Shown here: positions 44,835 to 54,349 of the stretch, in pieces
Layout: every line of letters starts with the position of its first letter
Numbering within the stretch: the stretch's first letter is position 1
Made by a program: the position numbers and the translations under genes
Notes under the pieces: generated by a model
What the model saw: the letters and a program-made list of their open reading frames with translations, nothing else
Told to the model about the DNA's origin: nothing
The model's database searches: none
Assembly: GCA_019421865.1 (NCBI GenBank)
Contig: JAHZEL010000004.1
Coordinates: forward strand, 62,001-126,000
Direction of reading: 5' to 3'
Length of the DNA stretch: 64,000 bases
Source of the DNA: Desulfovibrionaceae bacterium
Lineage (GTDB): Bacteria > Desulfobacterota > Desulfovibrionia > Desulfovibrionales > Desulfovibrionaceae

Positions 44835-46187
44835 TCAGTCCTTATCGCACTCGGCGCGGAACTTACCTTCCTCTTCCCGGACAATGCGGAAAAGCACCGG
44901 ACTGAGGAGCAGAATGGCAATCAGGTTCGGTATGGCCATAAGGGCATTGCAAGTATCGGCCAGCAGCCAGACAAGGTCGAGCTTGGCCAGAATACCGACG
45001 GGAATGGCGATGCAGTACACGATGCGGAACGGCAGCTGCGCCTTGTCGCCAAAGAAGTAGATGGCGCATCTTTCGCCGTACACGCACCAGCTCATGGCCG
45101 TGGTGAAGGCAAAGAAGGACAGGCAGAGCGCTACCATGATGCTGCCGATACCGGGCAGCACGCTTTCAAAGGCTGCGGACGTCATGGCCGCCCCCTGCTG
45201 GGCGTCGGTCCAGGTACCGGTAAGCAGCAGAGCAAAGGCTGTCAGGCTGCACACTACGATGGTATCAACAAAGGTGTCGAGCATGCCGATGGTGGCCTGC
45301 GTCATGGGCGAGTTGGTGCTTGCCGCGGCATGAGCCATGGGAGCCGTGCCGAGACCGGCCTCGTTGGAGAAGATGCCGCGGGCCATACCCATGCGGATGG
45401 CCAGCATGATGGAAGCACCGGCGGCACCGCCCTGCGTGGCGGAAGGCGAGAAGGCCTCGCGCAGCACCATGCTGAAAATGGCGGGAACCTGATCGATATG
45501 CATGATGATGACCACAAGAGACATGGCGGCATAGCACAGCGCCATCAGGGGCACGATTTTGCCCGCCACGCTGGCGATGCGCTTCACGCCGCCGAGAAGC
45601 ACCACACTCGAAAGCACAAGCAGCGCCACGGCGGAAAACACGGGAGGAATGCCGAAGCTTGCATCAAGCACGCCGCCGATGGCATTGCTCTGCACCATGG
45701 CCCCGGTTCCGATACAGGCCACGATACCGAACAGGGCAAAGGCGCTGCCGAGCCACATCCATTTTGCGCCGAGTCCGTTCTTGATGAAGAACATGGCTCC
45801 GCCCACCCAGTTGCCTGCGGGCGTACGTTCACGGAAGTGAACGGCAAGCAGCACTTCGCTGAACTTGGTGGCCATGCCCACAAGAGCGGTCATCCACATC
45901 CAGAAAAGCGCACCGGGACCGCCGATGCAGATAGCCGTGGCCACACCCACGATATTGCCGGTGCCAATGTCGCCGGCAAGAGCCGTCATAAGCGCGTTGA
46001 ACGGAGAAATTTCTCCCTTTTCCGAGTCGGAACGTCGTCCGGCCCAGGCGTGATGCAGCCCTCTGGCGAAATTGCGGATCGTGAAAAAGCGCAGCCCTAC
46101 GGTAAGATACAGACCGGTACCGAACAGGAGCACCAGCATGCACGGTCCCCATACAAAGTTGTTGATACTTGTGAGCCATTCCAGCAT
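44835..46187 (-). CDS. Alanine/sodium symporter, AGCS family
   Basis: Inner-membrane protein of 450 aa that imports alanine or glycine with Na+. About ten hydrophobic spans are visible. The family signature FNALMTALAGDIGTGNIVGV and GGPGALFWMWMTALVGMATK are intact. The start at 46187 (MLEWLTSINNFVWGPCMLV) has AAGGTG at good spacing; an upstream extension of the frame is not protein-like. Stands alone. Amino acid uptake would fit an amino-acid-using anaerobe (inference). Confidence 0.95.
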   Translation of the reverse strand: MLEWLTSINNFVWGPCMLVLLFGTGLYLTVGLRFFTIRNFARGLHHAWAGRRSDSEKGEISPFNALMTALAGDIGTGNIVGVATAICIGGPGALFWMWMTALVGMATKFSEVLLAVHFRERTPAGNWVGGAMFFIKNGLGAKWMWLGSAFALFGIVACIGTGAMVQSNAIGGVLDASFGIPPVFSAVALLVLSSVVLLGGVKRIASVAGKIVPLMALCYAAMSLVVIIMHIDQVPAIFSMVLREAFSPSATQGGAAGASIMLAIRMGMARGIFSNEAGLGTAPMAHAAASTNSPMTQATIGMLDTFVDTIVVCSLTAFALLLTGTWTDAQQGAAMTSAAFESVLPGIGSIMVALCLSFFAFTTAMSWCVYGERCAIYFFGDKAQLPFRIVYCIAIPVGILAKLDLVWLLADTCNALMAIPNLIAILLLSPVLFRIVREEEGKFRAECDKD

Positions 46188-46487
46188 GATTCGACACCTT
46201 TTTGAATATAAATCAATAATTCGCCACAATATCACTTTGTAACGAAAAAGGCAAACATCTTTCAAAGACGACCGATCTCCTGCCTGCGGGCACATATCGG
46301 CCATGAACTCTTTTCGCTATGCATCCGGACAAAGCACAAAAAAAAGCCCCTGCCGCCATGCGACAGGGGCCGGATCCGACAGCATCGGAATCCCTCGGCG
46401 CGACACTTCAGCTTCTCGGATGGTCAGACATGGGAAAGTATGCCCCATCCGCCGAAGTACCGTCTCCGGAGAGGCAAAAAACGAAAC
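46188..46487. other. Intergenic region between the symporter and the propeller-like gene
   Basis: About 300 bases with the AT-rich promoter region of the symporter (minus) at one end and the terminator of the propeller-like gene at the other. No gene seen. Confidence 0.5.
46338..46370 (-). terminator. Terminator of the secreted propeller-like gene
   Basis: GCCCCTG/CAGGGGC stem (46346-46352 and 46364-46370), followed on the minus strand by eight T residues. Confidence 0.8.
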
Positions 46488-47381
46488 CTACTTCACGGGA
46501 GTCATCTTATAGCGATAAATTTCATGCACTTCGCTCTTATAACCGGGATACAGGCCCTTGGTCATGCCGAGCACGATCTGAGCGCCGCGATTCTGGTGCA
46601 CGAGCAGGTCGCCGGTGGAAGGATCCACGCAAAGGCCTTCGATCTCACCCTGACGGATGGCTTCGGTAAAGGTCTTTTCCAGAATGACCGGTGCATTGCT
46701 GGCCGAAGAAATATCCACGCGATACAGATGATCGGGTTCGTTTTCGTCGGCGGTGCCGTCATCGGCGGTCAGGAACAAGGAGCCGTCATAGTAGAACATA
46801 CCCTGCACCCACTGAGGCACGGGCTGCAGATGCACCTTGCGCAGATAGTTGCCGTCGAGATCGTACTCATAGAGATAGCGTCCGGACTCTTCGCCCACCC
46901 AGGAGCACATCCATACGGTGCCCTTCACCGGATCCACGGTGATGCCGGAGGTTTCCTGCTGACCGGAGGCTTCATTGAAGGGGAAGGCCCGCTTGAACTT
47001 CAGGGTATTGGCATCGTACACGGACACCTGAATGTCCTTGCCCACGCCGTCCATGAAGTTTTCCACGCCGCAGTAGATTTCGCCGTTGTACACGTCGATG
47101 TCGCCGAGGTGGTTCACGGCCTTGGTGTAGCCGGTTTCAAAGGGCTTGTCGTTCTTCAGAACGAGCTTGCCGTCCATGTCATACTTGTACAGGGCCTTGC
47201 TGCAGCTTACGTAGATGTACTTGCCGTCGCAGGCGACACCCTGACGACCGTCGACCTTCATCACGTCCTTCAGTTCATAGGTGTACTTGGGGGACATATC
47301 CGGTTCAGGCAGAGCGCTGGCCTGACCGGCAAGACCGAAAACCGCCGCGGCGACAGCCGCTGAAACAAAAAACCTGTTCAT
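46488..47381 (-). CDS. Secreted beta-propeller-like protein of unknown function
   Basis: Protein of 297 aa with a clear signal peptide (FFVSAAVAAAVFGLAGQASA). The mature part consists of repeating strands of propeller type: GVACDGKYIYVSCSKALYKY, GDIDVYNGEIYCGVENFM, GITVDPVKGTVWMCSWVG, GMFYYDGSLFLTADDG and GLCVDPSTGDLLVHQN. Such proteins often resemble NHL, YncE or SdiA-regulated families, but I cannot assign one. No c-type heme motif (CxxCH) or metal-site signature is visible. Single gene with a strong terminator; no partner suggests a substrate. Confidence 0.75.
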   Translation of the reverse strand: MNRFFVSAAVAAAVFGLAGQASALPEPDMSPKYTYELKDVMKVDGRQGVACDGKYIYVSCSKALYKYDMDGKLVLKNDKPFETGYTKAVNHLGDIDVYNGEIYCGVENFMDGVGKDIQVSVYDANTLKFKRAFPFNEASGQQETSGITVDPVKGTVWMCSWVGEESGRYLYEYDLDGNYLRKVHLQPVPQWVQGMFYYDGSLFLTADDGTADENEPDHLYRVDISSASNAPVILEKTFTEAIRQGEIEGLCVDPSTGDLLVHQNRGAQIVLGMTKGLYPGYKSEVHEIYRYKMTPVK

Positions 47382-47556
47382 AAACCCTCCTCAGGGTCAT
47401 CGGGAGCCTTCCGGAATGGAGAGCTCCAGCAGCGGCATAGTAAGTCAAAGCAGATTATCTGACAATGCCGCGCCTTTCTGCAGCCATGCACGCGAAAAGG
47501 ATATGTCTATCCGTGCCAACGCCTTGCCGCAGAAGGGCGGAACGGAAACACCACAT

Positions 47557-47587
47557 AAAAAAAAGCCCCCGCGGCCTGCACGGGGGC
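47557..47587 (-). terminator. Terminator of the OsmC-family gene
   Basis: GCCCCCG/CGGGGGC stem (47565-47571 and 47581-47587), followed on the minus strand by eight T residues. Confidence 0.85.
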
Positions 47588-47604
47588 TGAAAACTTTTTT
47601 GCGA

Positions 47605-48018
47605 TTAGGCCGGTACGGCATTCACTCTGACCTCAATACCTTCCATGAGCGAACGGGTAATCATGCAGCCCTTCACGATTTTGAGGCAGTGGTCCAGCGT
47701 GTCACGGTCGGCTTCGTCCACCTCCACGCGAATGTCCAGCTCCACGGCCGTCACGAAGGAAACGCCGTTCTTCTCCTGCTTTTCCGCCCTGCCGGTTCCG
47801 ACAATACGCTTGTACTGCACATCGCGGGCCAGAAGCGCCGCATTCAGCGTACCGCAGAAGCAGTCCAGAGCCGCGGTCACCAGGAAAGCCCGGGCCGTTC
47901 CCAGGCGCTGATCAGGACTGACGGTCCGGTAGTCCGCATGAATGTCCCCCAGCAGGGGATGCCCCGTACGCACGGTAAAGCCCTGCGGCGTATGCTCGAA
48001 TTCCACGACATCGCTCAT
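47605..48018 (-). CDS. OsmC-family protein
   Basis: Small protein of 137 aa of the OsmC/YhfA group. Cysteines occur in the two places where OsmC peroxidases have theirs (ALDCFCGTL and KIVKGCMITRSLMEG), so it may reduce organic hydroperoxides; many relatives of this branch have no tested activity. The start at 48018 has GGAG six bases upstream. It lies just after aat on the same strand and may be read from it. Confidence 0.85.
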   Translation of the reverse strand: MSDVVEFEHTPQGFTVRTGHPLLGDIHADYRTVSPDQRLGTARAFLVTAALDCFCGTLNAALLARDVQYKRIVGTGRAEKQEKNGVSFVTAVELDIRVEVDEADRDTLDHCLKIVKGCMITRSLMEGIEVRVNAVPA

Positions 48019-48056
48019 GATGTTCTCCTTCGTGAATGGTGATGAAAAATTTCGGC

Positions 48057-48722
48057 TCAGTCCCGGCACAGTTCGCCGAGTCTGGCAAGAAAAAGGGAAC
48101 GCGGAATCTCCTCGGCTCCCAGGTGCAGCATATGAGGCGTCGTCTGCTGGCAGTCCACCATCTTCACGCCTCTCTCCCGCAGCCATGCCATCAAATGCAC
48201 CACGGCGGCCTTGGAAGCGTCCGCCCGCCAGTGAAACATGGATTCCCCAAAGAACGCTTCTCCCCTCTGCACGCCGTACAAGCCACCTGCAAGTTCTCCG
48301 TCCTGCCACACTTCAACGGAGTGGGCATGCCCCAAAGCGTGCAGGCGCTCATAGGCCTCGATCATCTCGGGAACGATCCAGGTGCCGTCCTGACCGGCGC
48401 GCGGTGTTTCGGCGCAGGCACGGATGACTCTGTCGAAACAGGTATCCACCGTGAACGTAAAGCGCCCGCTGTTGAGCACCCGGCGCAGACTGCCGCCCAC
48501 ATGAAGCTTTTCCGGAAAAAGGACGCAGCGCGGATCGGGCGACCACCAGAGAATGGGAGAATTCTCGTCGAACCACGGGAAAATCCCCTGCGAATACGCA
48601 TACAGCAGCCGTTCCGTTGAAAGATCGCCGCCCGCCATAAGCAGGCCGCCTTCAACGGCAGCGCTTACGGGAGGAAACCACAGCGGCCCGCCTTCGGGCA
48701 TCCAGACAAGATGGGCCGCCAT
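48057..48722 (-). CDS. aat: Leucyl/phenylalanyl-tRNA-protein transferase
   Basis: Adds Leu or Phe to the N-terminus of proteins with basic first residues, marking them for ClpS-ClpA. The 221-aa protein has GGDLSTERLLYAYSQGIFPW, ILWWSPDPRCVLFPE and GGLYGVQRGEAFFGESMF, all standard. The start follows the clpA stop by 4 bases. Its location with clpA and clpS makes the pathway complete apart from the peptidase ClpP. Confidence 0.97.
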   Translation of the reverse strand: MAAHLVWMPEGGPLWFPPVSAAVEGGLLMAGGDLSTERLLYAYSQGIFPWFDENSPILWWSPDPRCVLFPEKLHVGGSLRRVLNSGRFTFTVDTCFDRVIRACAETPRAGQDGTWIVPEMIEAYERLHALGHAHSVEVWQDGELAGGLYGVQRGEAFFGESMFHWRADASKAAVVHLMAWLRERGVKMVDCQQTTPHMLHLGAEEIPRSLFLARLGELCRD

Positions 48723-48726
48723 GACG

Positions 48727-50997
48727 CTACTGCCTGCTTACCGTAAATTCCAGATGCGGCGCATCCGGACTCTTCACATCGGCCTGCACGGCGCCGCCCT
48801 TTTCCAGACCGCCGAAAAGCAGAAGCTCCGCCAGCTGATCCTCCACCTCGCTGCGCACCACTCTCTGCAGAGGACGCGCGCCCATGCGGGGATCGAAGCC
48901 GTGATCCGCCAGCCAGCGTCTCGCGGCATCAGTCAGCGTAAGCGTCACGCGGCGCGCGGCCAGTCCCGGTGCAAGCGAGGACACGGCCTTGTCCACGATG
49001 CGCTCCATGAGATCGCGGCTCAGACTGCGGAAGGGAATCATGGCATCAAGTCGGTTGCGGAACTCCGGACTGAAGGTCTGCTCCACGGCCCCTGCGCTGC
49101 GATCGGACGCGCTGCTCGTGGACCAGAAGCCCACGGGGGCCTGCTCCATTTCCCTCGCGCCGGCATTGGTGGTCATGATGAGCACCACGTTGCGGAAATC
49201 GGCCTTGCGACCGGTATTGTCGGTGAGCGTGGCGTAGTCCATGACCTGCAGAAGCACATTGTAGATATCCGGATGCGCCTTCTCCACTTCGTCCAAAAGA
49301 AGCACGGCGTGAGGCGTCTTGCGGATGGCTTCCGTCAGAAGTCCGCCCTGCTCAAAGCCCACATAGCCGGGAGGCGAGCCGATGAGACGGGCCACGGCAT
49401 GCTTTTCCATGTATTCGCTCATATCGAAACGCACGAAGGGCACGTCCAGAAGTTCGGCCAGCGCCTTGGCAAGCTCGGTCTTGCCCACGCCGGTGGGGCC
49501 ATGAAAAAGAAACGACGCCGCAGGACGATTTTCCCGGCTGAGTCCCGCACGGGAACGCAGAATGGCCCGGACAACGCCGTCCACGGCCTGATCCTGCCCG
49601 AACACGCGGGCACGCAGATCCGCGCCCAGCGTCTGCAGTCTTTCCTTTTCTCCACGGCTCACGCTGCGGGCGGGAATGCCTGCCATGCGGGCCACCACAC
49701 GCTCGATATCCTGCACGGACACCACGGCCCCCCGGCGGAAACCGGGCTTCAGACTGGCGGCAGCCCCCGCCTCGTCCATGACGTCGATGGCCTTGTCCGG
49801 CAGAAGGCGATCCTGAACATGGCGTGCCGAAAGTTCCACGGCCGCCTGAACGGCGCCCTTCGAATAGCGGACGCCGTGAAATTTCTCATAGCGGTCCTGC
49901 AGGCCCTTGAGAATGGCCAGACAGTCCTCCTGCGAAGGCTCGCGCACGTCGATGCACTGAAAACGGCGGCTCAGCGCGCGGTCCTTCTCGAAATGATTGC
50001 GGTATTCCTCATGAGTGGTGGAGCCTATGCAGCGAAGCTCCCCGGCGGCCAGCACGGGCTTGAGCAGATTGGACGCGTCCATGGAACCGCCGCTGGTGGC
50101 CCCCGCGCCTACGATGGTATGAATCTCGTCAATAAAGAGAATGGAGCCGGGCTTCTGCCGAAGCTCGCTCACCACGTCCTTGATACGGGCTTCAAAGTCG
50201 CCGCGGTACTTGGATCCGGCTAGCAGCGAACCGAGATCAAGGGAATAGACGGCAATGGAACGGAAAGCGCGCGGCACGTTCCCCTGGGAGATGCGATAGG
50301 CCAGCCCTTCGGCAATGGCCGTCTTGCCGGTGCCCGGTTCGCCCACCAGAAGAGGGTTGTTCTTGCGTCGTCTGGAAAGAACCTCAAAAAGCCGGGCCAG
50401 CTCGTTCTCACGCCCGACCAGCGGATCAATGCGCCCCTGTTTCGCCTTTTCCACCAGATCCACGGCATAGCGCTCCAAGGCAGACGCCTGCTGAGCTTCC
50501 TCCTGCTGAGGCTTTTCCGCAGCTTCGCTGCTGCGTCTGAGGGCTGCCTGCCGCAGGATTTCCGGCAGTTCGTGAGAAATGAATTCCAGCACCCGCAGCC
50601 TGTCCACGCCCTGCTTGCGCAGATAGAACGCCGCCCAGCAGTCGGGTTCCTCGAACATGGCGGCAAGCACGTCGCCCACGTCGGCATCCTTGCGACCGGA
50701 GGACTGCACGTGGGCAAGCGCCCTCTCCAGCACTCTTTCCAGCGCCTCGGTCTGCAGAACTTCGCTTTCAGGTTCAGGCTTTTCCGGTCCCACAGCAGGA
50801 AGATAACGGGAAAGATACTCGTCGAGCTGATGCCGCAGCGTAGGAAGATCCGCGCCGCAGCCCTTGAGTATGACACGACCGAGCTGCTCGCGGGTCATGG
50901 CGAGCAGAACATGTTCCACGGTAAGACATTCGTGGCGGCGCGAACGCATTTCCATGACGGCGAGCGCCAGCGCCTGCATCAGAGAACGTGCCATCAT
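48727..50997 (-). CDS. clpA: ATP-dependent Clp protease ATP-binding subunit ClpA
   Basis: AAA+ unfoldase of 756 aa that feeds ClpP. The N-domain (1-145) binds ClpS. The first AAA module has GEPGTGKTAIAEGLAYRI and ILFIDEIHTIVGAGA; the second has GPTGVGKTELAKALAELL and VLLLDEVEKAHPD. The ClpP-docking loop, IGL or IGF in most ClpA, appears as VGF in EQAPVGFWSTSS. Two adjacent ATGs exist at 50997 and 50994. The clpS gene lies upstream after 277 bases. Confidence 0.96.
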   Translation of the reverse strand: MMARSLMQALALAVMEMRSRRHECLTVEHVLLAMTREQLGRVILKGCGADLPTLRHQLDEYLSRYLPAVGPEKPEPESEVLQTEALERVLERALAHVQSSGRKDADVGDVLAAMFEEPDCWAAFYLRKQGVDRLRVLEFISHELPEILRQAALRRSSEAAEKPQQEEAQQASALERYAVDLVEKAKQGRIDPLVGRENELARLFEVLSRRRKNNPLLVGEPGTGKTAIAEGLAYRISQGNVPRAFRSIAVYSLDLGSLLAGSKYRGDFEARIKDVVSELRQKPGSILFIDEIHTIVGAGATSGGSMDASNLLKPVLAAGELRCIGSTTHEEYRNHFEKDRALSRRFQCIDVREPSQEDCLAILKGLQDRYEKFHGVRYSKGAVQAAVELSARHVQDRLLPDKAIDVMDEAGAAASLKPGFRRGAVVSVQDIERVVARMAGIPARSVSRGEKERLQTLGADLRARVFGQDQAVDGVVRAILRSRAGLSRENRPAASFLFHGPTGVGKTELAKALAELLDVPFVRFDMSEYMEKHAVARLIGSPPGYVGFEQGGLLTEAIRKTPHAVLLLDEVEKAHPDIYNVLLQVMDYATLTDNTGRKADFRNVVLIMTTNAGAREMEQAPVGFWSTSSASDRSAGAVEQTFSPEFRNRLDAMIPFRSLSRDLMERIVDKAVSSLAPGLAARRVTLTLTDAARRWLADHGFDPRMGARPLQRVVRSEVEDQLAELLLFGGLEKGGAVQADVKSPDAPHLEFTVSRQ

Positions 50998-51239
50998 CGA
51001 CGGATACCCCTTTTTTCTGGAAACATTTTCCTATTGTACCTGCGTGTACAGGAGATTGCAAGCTGCCGCCGTATGCCCCTCTCCACGTCAGACGCCCGGC
51101 GGAACAGACTCGGCTCCCTCCACCGATGTACGGAATCGAACGGCTTTCGGCGGCAGAACCTCCCCCGAAATCGGACAACCCACGCTCCGGCGGCCGCAAA
51201 AACGGCTCCCGTATTCTACGCCGTACCGCGAAGAAAGAA

Positions 51240-51270
51240 AAAGGCGGCCGTTTCAAAAACGACCGCCTTT
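51240..51270 (-). terminator. Terminator after clpS
   Basis: A 13-bp stem with one mismatch (51240-51252 with 51258-51270), followed on the minus strand by TTTTTC, overlapping the clpS 3' flank. It would limit read-through from clpS to clpA, suggesting clpA has its own promoter in the gap. Confidence 0.7.
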
Positions 51271-51274
51271 TCTG

Positions 51275-51595
51275 CTATTCCTCTTCCATCGTACAGCGGA
51301 GGGGGAAACCCGCCGCCTGGGCACGGCTCGCCACCTGCGCCACGCGGAACTCCGCTATCTCGCGGGGGTACACGCCGCACACTCCCATGCCCTTCTCGTG
51401 AACGGAGAGCATGATGGTGACGGACTCCTCCTGCGTCTTGTGGAAGACTTCTTCCAGAATTTTGACGACGAAATCCATCGTCGTGTAGTCGTCATTATGG
51501 AGGAGCACCCGGAACATGGCCGGTTCCTTCAGCTCTTCCTCCAACGTGACGCCCGACTCGGTGCCGGATGCGCCTTCGGTGTAGTCCTGACTCAT
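51275..51595 (-). CDS. clpS: ClpS adaptor
   Basis: Adaptor of 106 aa that delivers N-degron proteins to ClpA. Seen: FRVLLHNDDYTTMDFVVKIL (the N-end residue pocket), VTIMLSVHEKGMGVCGVYPR and the C-terminal EFRVAQVASRAQAAGFPLRC. The N-terminal 25 residues are an acidic variable tail. Upstream is prfA, 16 bases away on the same strand. Confidence 0.97.
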   Translation of the reverse strand: MSQDYTEGASGTESGVTLEEELKEPAMFRVLLHNDDYTTMDFVVKILEEVFHKTQEESVTIMLSVHEKGMGVCGVYPREIAEFRVAQVASRAQAAGFPLRCTMEEE

Positions 51596-51611
51596 GTCAG
51601 CCTCCCGCTGT

Positions 51612-52679
51612 TTACTCCATTTCGGCCTTCAGGGCGTCGGCCTGAGCCTGAGAGGCAAGGGCTTCCACCATATCTTCGATTTCGCCTTCCATGAAGCGGT
51701 CAAGAGAGTACATGGTAAGATTGATGCGGTGATCGGTCACGCGGCCCTGCGGGAAGTTGTAGGTGCGGATACGTTCGGAACGGTCGCCGGAACCAACCTG
51801 AGAACGGCGTTCCGCCGCTTCGGAAGCGTGCTGCTTTTCCTGCTCCGCCTGAAGAATACGCGAGGCAAGCACCTTCATGGCGCGGGCCTTGTTCTTGTGC
51901 TGAGAGCGTTCGTCTTCGCAGGTGACCACGATGCCCGTGGGAATATGCGTGATGCGCACGGCCGATTCGGTCTTGTTGACGTGCTGACCGCCCGCGCCGG
52001 AAGCGCGGTACACGTCGATGCGCAGATCTTCGGGACGGAGATTCACGTCCACTTCCTCAGCTTCGGGCATGACGGCCACGGTAGCGGCGGAGGTGTGGAT
52101 GCGGCCCTGGGATTCCGTGGCGGGCACACGCTGCACGCGGTGCGTGCCGGATTCATAGCGCAGGCGGCTGTACACGCGCTTGCCGGAGACCAGCGCGATG
52201 ACTTCCTTGTAGCCGCCGGCATCGGTGGGCATTTCGGAAATGATTTCCACCTTCCAGTGCTGCAGTTCGGCATAGCGGCAGTACATGTGGAAAAGGTCGG
52301 CGGCAAAGAGCGCCGCTTCGTCGCCGCCGGTACCGGCGCGCACTTCGAGCACGGTATTCTTTTCATCCAGAGGATCCGGAGGCAGCAGCATGAGGCGCAG
52401 CTTGTGCTCGCGTTCCGGCAGTTCCTTTTCAATGCGCCGGATCTCCTCCTGCGCCATGTCGCGGATGTCGTGATCCTCGTCGCTCAGAAGTTCCTTGTTT
52501 TCCTCAAGCTGTTTCTGGAGATCGCGATACTCCCTGTAGGCGAGAACAACAGGTTCCACATCGGCGCGCGCCTTGGCGGTCTTGCGGTACTGTTCGGGAT
52601 CGGACAGCACGGCAGGGTCGGCAAGGCTCTGCTCCAGTTCCTCATATCGTTTTTCCAGATTTTCCAGTTTCGCAAACAT
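51612..52679 (-). CDS. prfA: Peptide chain release factor 1
   Basis: Reads UAA and UAG stops. The 355-aa protein has the stop-reading loop in RVPATESQGRIHTSAATVAV (PAT, as in RF1 rather than the SPF of RF2) and the catalytic GGQ in ASGAGGQHVNKTESAVRI. The start at 52679 is 2 bases after the DUF1385 stop, so the two genes are cotranscribed; clpS follows. Confidence 0.97.
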   Translation of the reverse strand: MFAKLENLEKRYEELEQSLADPAVLSDPEQYRKTAKARADVEPVVLAYREYRDLQKQLEENKELLSDEDHDIRDMAQEEIRRIEKELPEREHKLRLMLLPPDPLDEKNTVLEVRAGTGGDEAALFAADLFHMYCRYAELQHWKVEIISEMPTDAGGYKEVIALVSGKRVYSRLRYESGTHRVQRVPATESQGRIHTSAATVAVMPEAEEVDVNLRPEDLRIDVYRASGAGGQHVNKTESAVRITHIPTGIVVTCEDERSQHKNKARAMKVLASRILQAEQEKQHASEAAERRSQVGSGDRSERIRTYNFPQGRVTDHRINLTMYSLDRFMEGEIEDMVEALASQAQADALKAEME

Positions 52680-52681
52680 AG

Positions 52682-53692
52682 TTACTCCGTCACGGTAGGG
52701 TCAGGGGATTCAAAACGGGCGGCAAAGGGGCTTTCCGGCCCGAGCGCCTCGCGAAGCGCGGCCACGGCAACCTCGAGCTGATCGTCATCCGGCTCCCGTG
52801 TGGTCAGAAGCTGAAGAAAAAGGCCCGGAGCACGCAGGACTCTGCCCCAGAAGCCATCCTTAAGCACGGCCGCATAGCGTATGATCTCATAGGCCAGCGC
52901 ACTCACCGGCACTATCAGCAGTATTTTAAAAAAGACGATGCCCGCATGGCGAACGACGGCCGAGGAAGGATCCCATACCGCAAGCAGCAGGGGAACCAGC
53001 ACCGCATGAAGGATGATGGCCACGGAGAGCACGAAAAGAAGAAACGTGGTGCCGCAGCGCGGATGCAGGCGCGAGCACGCGCGGGCCGTCTGCACCGTGA
53101 CCATGCCGCCTTTTTCAAAGGCATGAATGGTCTTGTGTTCCGCACCGTGATACTGAAACACGCGGCGGATGTCGGGCATGAAGGATATGGCGGCAATGTA
53201 GCCGATGAACATGAGGAACTTGAAGAGTCCGTCCCAGAGGTGGAACGAAAGCCCTTTCATGCCCCCGGAAAGTCCCAGCCACTGCATGCCCGTGGCCAGA
53301 AGATGCGGAGCGGCCACAAAAAGCAGCACCGCGGCGAAAAGCGCCATGAACAGGCTGAGCACGACCTGCCAGCGGGTCATGGGGGCGGAGTCGTCGTCTC
53401 CGAGAGAAAGATCGGCCGAACGGTTCAGCGCACGTATGCCGTTGGACAGCGTTTCCACCATGACGGGAAATCCGCGCAGAAAACGGACGGCCCTCAGGCC
53501 TTCCGGCCCCAGCGACCGCCAGCGGCGGCTTTCCACGGAAATGCTGCCGGAAGGACGCCGCACGGCCAGCGCATAGGAGGCTCCGTTGCGCATGAGCACG
53601 CCTTCCATGACGGCCTGACCGCCCACGAGCGGCAGCGCGCAGCTTTCGCCGGCGAGCATCATGAGACGCAGAAAAGAACGAAACTTTTTCAT
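52682..53692 (-). CDS. DUF1385-family membrane protein
   Basis: Inner-membrane protein of 336 aa, YqhQ-like. The family signature LVGGQAVMEGVLMRNGASYA is near the N-terminus, followed by several spans and the conserved YHGAEHKTIHAFEKG and LHPRCGTTFLLFVL, which carry likely metal-binding His and Cys. Function is not established. The start at 53692 is chosen because AGGACAGGGC lies upstream; the frame is open further. It sits between rpmE and prfA, an order common in this bacterial group. Confidence 0.9.
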   Translation of the reverse strand: MKKFRSFLRLMMLAGESCALPLVGGQAVMEGVLMRNGASYALAVRRPSGSISVESRRWRSLGPEGLRAVRFLRGFPVMVETLSNGIRALNRSADLSLGDDDSAPMTRWQVVLSLFMALFAAVLLFVAAPHLLATGMQWLGLSGGMKGLSFHLWDGLFKFLMFIGYIAAISFMPDIRRVFQYHGAEHKTIHAFEKGGMVTVQTARACSRLHPRCGTTFLLFVLSVAIILHAVLVPLLLAVWDPSSAVVRHAGIVFFKILLIVPVSALAYEIIRYAAVLKDGFWGRVLRAPGLFLQLLTTREPDDDQLEVAVAALREALGPESPFAARFESPDPTVTE

Positions 53693-53854
53693 GCCCTGTC
53701 CTGAAAGACGTTTCCGCCGGCCGTTGCGGAGCGTCGTATCGAGAGAAAAATCTTCTTCAAGCAGCCCGTTTTCTGCAAGGAGGCAGACAGGCGGGCGAAT
53801 GATCTTTTCCGGCATACCCGAAAAGCCGCCGGATGAAAAGACGAAACTCCAAAC

Positions 53855-53888
53855 TCAAAAACCTCCCCAGGAAAAGCCTGGGGAGGTT
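53855..53888 (-). terminator. Terminator of rpmE
   Basis: A perfect 12-bp stem (53860-53871 with 53877-53888), followed by TTTTTG on the minus strand. Confidence 0.9.
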
Positions 53889-53926
53889 CCGCTCGTTCCC
53901 GGCTCGATGCGACGCCGGAACAAGCG

Positions 53927-54136
53927 TTACTTCGCGAATTTGGCGTACTTCTTGCGGAAGCGGTCAATGCGGCCGGCAGTATCGACGAAGCGCTGCTTGC
54001 CGGTGAAGAAAGGATGGCAGGCGGAACAGATTTCCACGTTCACGGTTTCGCCCTTGGTGGAAAGAACTTCCACAACATTGCCGCAGGCGCAGACAAGCTT
54101 GGCCTTGTACACTTTGGGATGGATGCCTTCTTTCAT
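53927..54136 (-). CDS. rpmE: 50S ribosomal protein L31
   Basis: Ribosomal protein of 69 aa, zinc-binding (C+) form: cysteines in KLVCACGNVVEV and VEICSACHPFFTG. The C-terminus has GRIDRFRKKYAKF. A ribosome-binding GAGGAG precedes it. It ends at a strong terminator before DUF1385, so it is largely a single-gene unit. Confidence 0.97.
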   Translation of the reverse strand: MKEGIHPKVYKAKLVCACGNVVEVLSTKGETVNVEICSACHPFFTGKQRFVDTAGRIDRFRKKYAKFAK

Positions 54137-54349
54137 GGTACACTCCTCAGATGATTTGCGGACCCACGGGTACGCCCATACCCACCCTGGTAGGCGGACA
54201 GTCGCCTAGTCGCCCGATTTACCGCAGCGTTGAAGATTCAAGTCGGAGAACCCTACTGCTTTTTTCCACATTAGTCCAGTGTTTTTCCCCTTTATTCTCC
54301 GATAGGATCGATCTGTCTCTGGACGAGCGCTCCGGTAAAGGCTATACCC

